64,000 nt of DNA from NCBI GenBank assembly GCA_947095535.1, contig OX352774.1:78616416-78680415 (forward strand). The letters run 5' to 3'. The stretch comes from Poecilobothrus nobilitatus. Taxonomy: Eukaryota; Arthropoda; Insecta; Diptera; Dolichopodidae. Made by a program: the position numbers and the translations under genes. Shown in pieces: positions 61,947-64,000 of the stretch. Every line of letters starts with the position of its first letter. Position 1 is the first letter of the stretch. The notes beneath the pieces were generated by a model, which was given only the letters and a program-made list of their open reading frames with translations, was not told the origin of the DNA and searched no databases.

Positions 61947-64000
61947 AGAATTAATTTTAACTGGAATCTCTATGGAATTATGTTTTTCAATGACTCCCAA
62001 TCAAATAATATCAAATTCTACAATAAATTTCCAATATAAATGTTTTTAATATTAGACGATTATGACCATACTTTTTTATATACATAGGTACATCATGTTA
62101 GTCTCATAATATTGTATCCATAAATTTTTTTTCTTTTATATAAGCTCGAAGTTTAATATGAATTTTATTAAGTACCCATAAGTACATAAAATGTAAGTAT
62201 TTTTAATGCACGGCAGCTAAATTATTATTTGCTCAGAAACAAATTGAAAATTCATTCATCGTGGAATTTATTTGATTTTCTATCTACTTTTCACTTTTTC
62301 TCTATTTCTTTATATCATTCTCTTTTTTTTTTTTTTATCTCTTTTTACCGTAAAATATTATTCGTTTACTTTAAATTGAAAGGTCCAATAAGTCTAAATG
62401 TATATCTGATAATGGAATAATATGCTGATCTATGATTATTTTTACTAGTCGAGTGATTACATCGTATTGCAACTTGCCTACATGGTATGGATTTAGTTTA
62501 GAATAGTTATTAGTGTCTTCTTAACGATTGTACCGTTTTCAAGTGAACTATTTTTTTTAGAACAAAAAATTTCTTTGGTTTATTTCGTGTTGTTGGATAT
62601 GTAGAAATACGACCAAAGTAATTTTTTAAACTAAGTAAAACAGTTAAAGTTGCTACAATTTTGATTTTAAAATTTCAGGTCATAACTTAATGCTAAAATT
62701 AAAACAATGTTTCAATGATCAGAATATTGTAAGCCATCTTTTATGGAAAATTACTTTTGTTTGTGACTATGTGCAACAACGACATAGGCTTTAACACCAC
62801 AATTTAATTTATAGCCTTAGTTCAATTTTAAAGTGAATTAAGGCCATAAAATAAATGAGAGGTTCACTTCACTTTTATTTTTGTTATTTAGGCCATATTT
62901 GAATAAGCATATTTAAGCCATAATTTATTTTTACTTTTAAGGATTGTACGGCATTACTGAAATCTACAAAGTAAAATGTATGACATGGGTAACAGATTAT
63001 TTAAGAATACTTTTGCAAAACTTTTGATAGATTTATTTATCAATTTCTGTTCTTATTCTAATATAAATTTCCGATTCAACAACTTAATAAATTTCTTCAA
63101 CAACTTCTAAAGCTCAAAAATAAAATTTTTTGATCGAAAATAGAATTGGGAGAAAAAAAAACGTACAGTAATTTGAATTGATTGTATTGACAATCACTGC
63201 TGCATTTAGGTTTTCAATTACTAAATGAAAATTTATTTGAATTTTTATTATATTTTTTAGAATTTTTTATTTTAGATTTTTTTCAGATTTTTTTTGTTTT
63301 TTTTTTTTTTGTGAATCACAAAATAACAAAACAATAAATTTTCATATGCGGTGGGATGTTAAATTGTTATAAAAATACAATTTAGTGGTTCAATTTTCTG
63401 GTTTTTCTCATAAAATAATTTTTTTTGTTTTTTTTTTACTCAGCCATTCAGTTTTTATTATTGTTTTTTTTTTTTTGTCTCAACAATTCAAGGATTTATG
63501 ATCATGTTAACACTCAACGCGGTTTTCAATAAATTTTTACAATTTACAACAAAAATTACAAAATAAAATACAAAAAAAATTCTTTTTGAACTGTATACGA
63601 ATTAATGTTAAATCAAATGAAATGCAGTGGATGGGACAATGTATATATTATGGATACAAACATTATATTATTACATTCATGTTAAGCAATAATATGCTCA
63701 TATATTAGCACCGTTGTTGTTAAGACTAACAATGTATGTGTTGTCGTGGTGAACGGACTACAGCATTGCGTTTTGATATTTTATGAGTTTTATATAATTT
63801 TTTTTTTTTGTTTTCTTTGTTTTAGAAGTAGAAGTAGTGTGGTTCACAAATAAATTACTTTAAAATGTATGGTTTGTGGTAAAAAATCGAAGTTTTTTTT
63901 TTTTAATTTCACAACATTTTAATACCTATGTATAAAAAAAATTTGGGTAACGTTTACATTAAAAAAACCTGACTACGATAAAAATATATTCAGTCAAAGT
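61947..64000. other. A+T-rich non-coding sequence to the end of the window
   Basis: No supported gene. T-runs are frequent (62325-62338, 63297-63311, 63461-63477). Open frame 62229-62420 is Phe/Ser-rich low complexity. Confidence 0.4.

Noticed and set aside
1..64000. CRISPR arrays, bacterial-type operons, phage or integron structures.
   Set aside because: None present; the base composition, SINEs, LINE relics and splice-type signals are those of an insect nuclear genome.

Overview
The window is A+T-rich eukaryotic nuclear DNA (by eye roughly a fifth to a quarter G+C) and looks like an intergenic or intronic stretch of an insect genome, most likely a fly. The grounds are: hundreds of long A or T runs; tRNA-derived SINEs; decayed non-LTR retrotransposons of insect type; pogo/Tigger and Tc1-mariner-like relics; and many copies of short elements whose layout (TATACCC start, a GTCC/GGAC microsatellite about 110 bp inside, subterminal inverted repeats, a 3' hairpin) closely resembles Drosophila DINE-1/INE-1, the Helentron-associated interspersed elements (HINEs). 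There is no operon, CRISPR array, rRNA or intact tRNA gene. The species cannot be named from the sequence alone.

Two pieces of host gene can be supported. The clear one is an intronless 251-codon gene at 37164-37919 (+), an IQ-motif protein of IQCK type. The second is a possible first coding exon at 41948-42043 (+), an ATG in good context followed by 32 codons and a consensus splice donor. If it is real, the rest of the window on the right may be its first intron.

Left part (1-34 kb): mostly unannotatable A+T-rich DNA. It holds a small inverted-repeat element (525-749), two copies of the tail of one non-LTR element (1.6-2.0 and 12.1-12.9 kb, the second with a dead RNase H domain), SINEs at 5.1 and 19.8 kb, a 1.6-kb HINE-A (14.5-16.1 kb), a broken Tigger transposase (16.3-16.7 kb), a large imperfect inverted repeat (23.7-24.2 kb), HINE-C and HINE-D pieces (24.6-26.0 kb) and a jockey-type tail (27.1 kb).

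Middle (34-49 kb): a 1,050-bp element with mariner-like ends (34.5-35.6 kb), a SINE 150 bp upstream of the IQCK-like gene, the gene, the possible exon, a foldback-like element carrying HINE-C sequence (42.2-43.4 kb), a reverse-transcriptase relic (44 kb) and a dimeric HINE-C copy (46.0-47.1 kb).

Right part (50-62 kb): a nest of HINEs. Two HINE-B copies have internal tandem repeats, and one is split by a truncated LINE. One HINE-A (56329-61946) is split twice, first by another complete HINE-A and then by a HINE-D carrying a 13-copy array of about 147 bp. Related uninterrupted copies in this window give the empty sites for these insertions. None of these elements encodes a Rep/helicase, so they are non-autonomous. 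The letters A-D for HINE types are labels made for this report.
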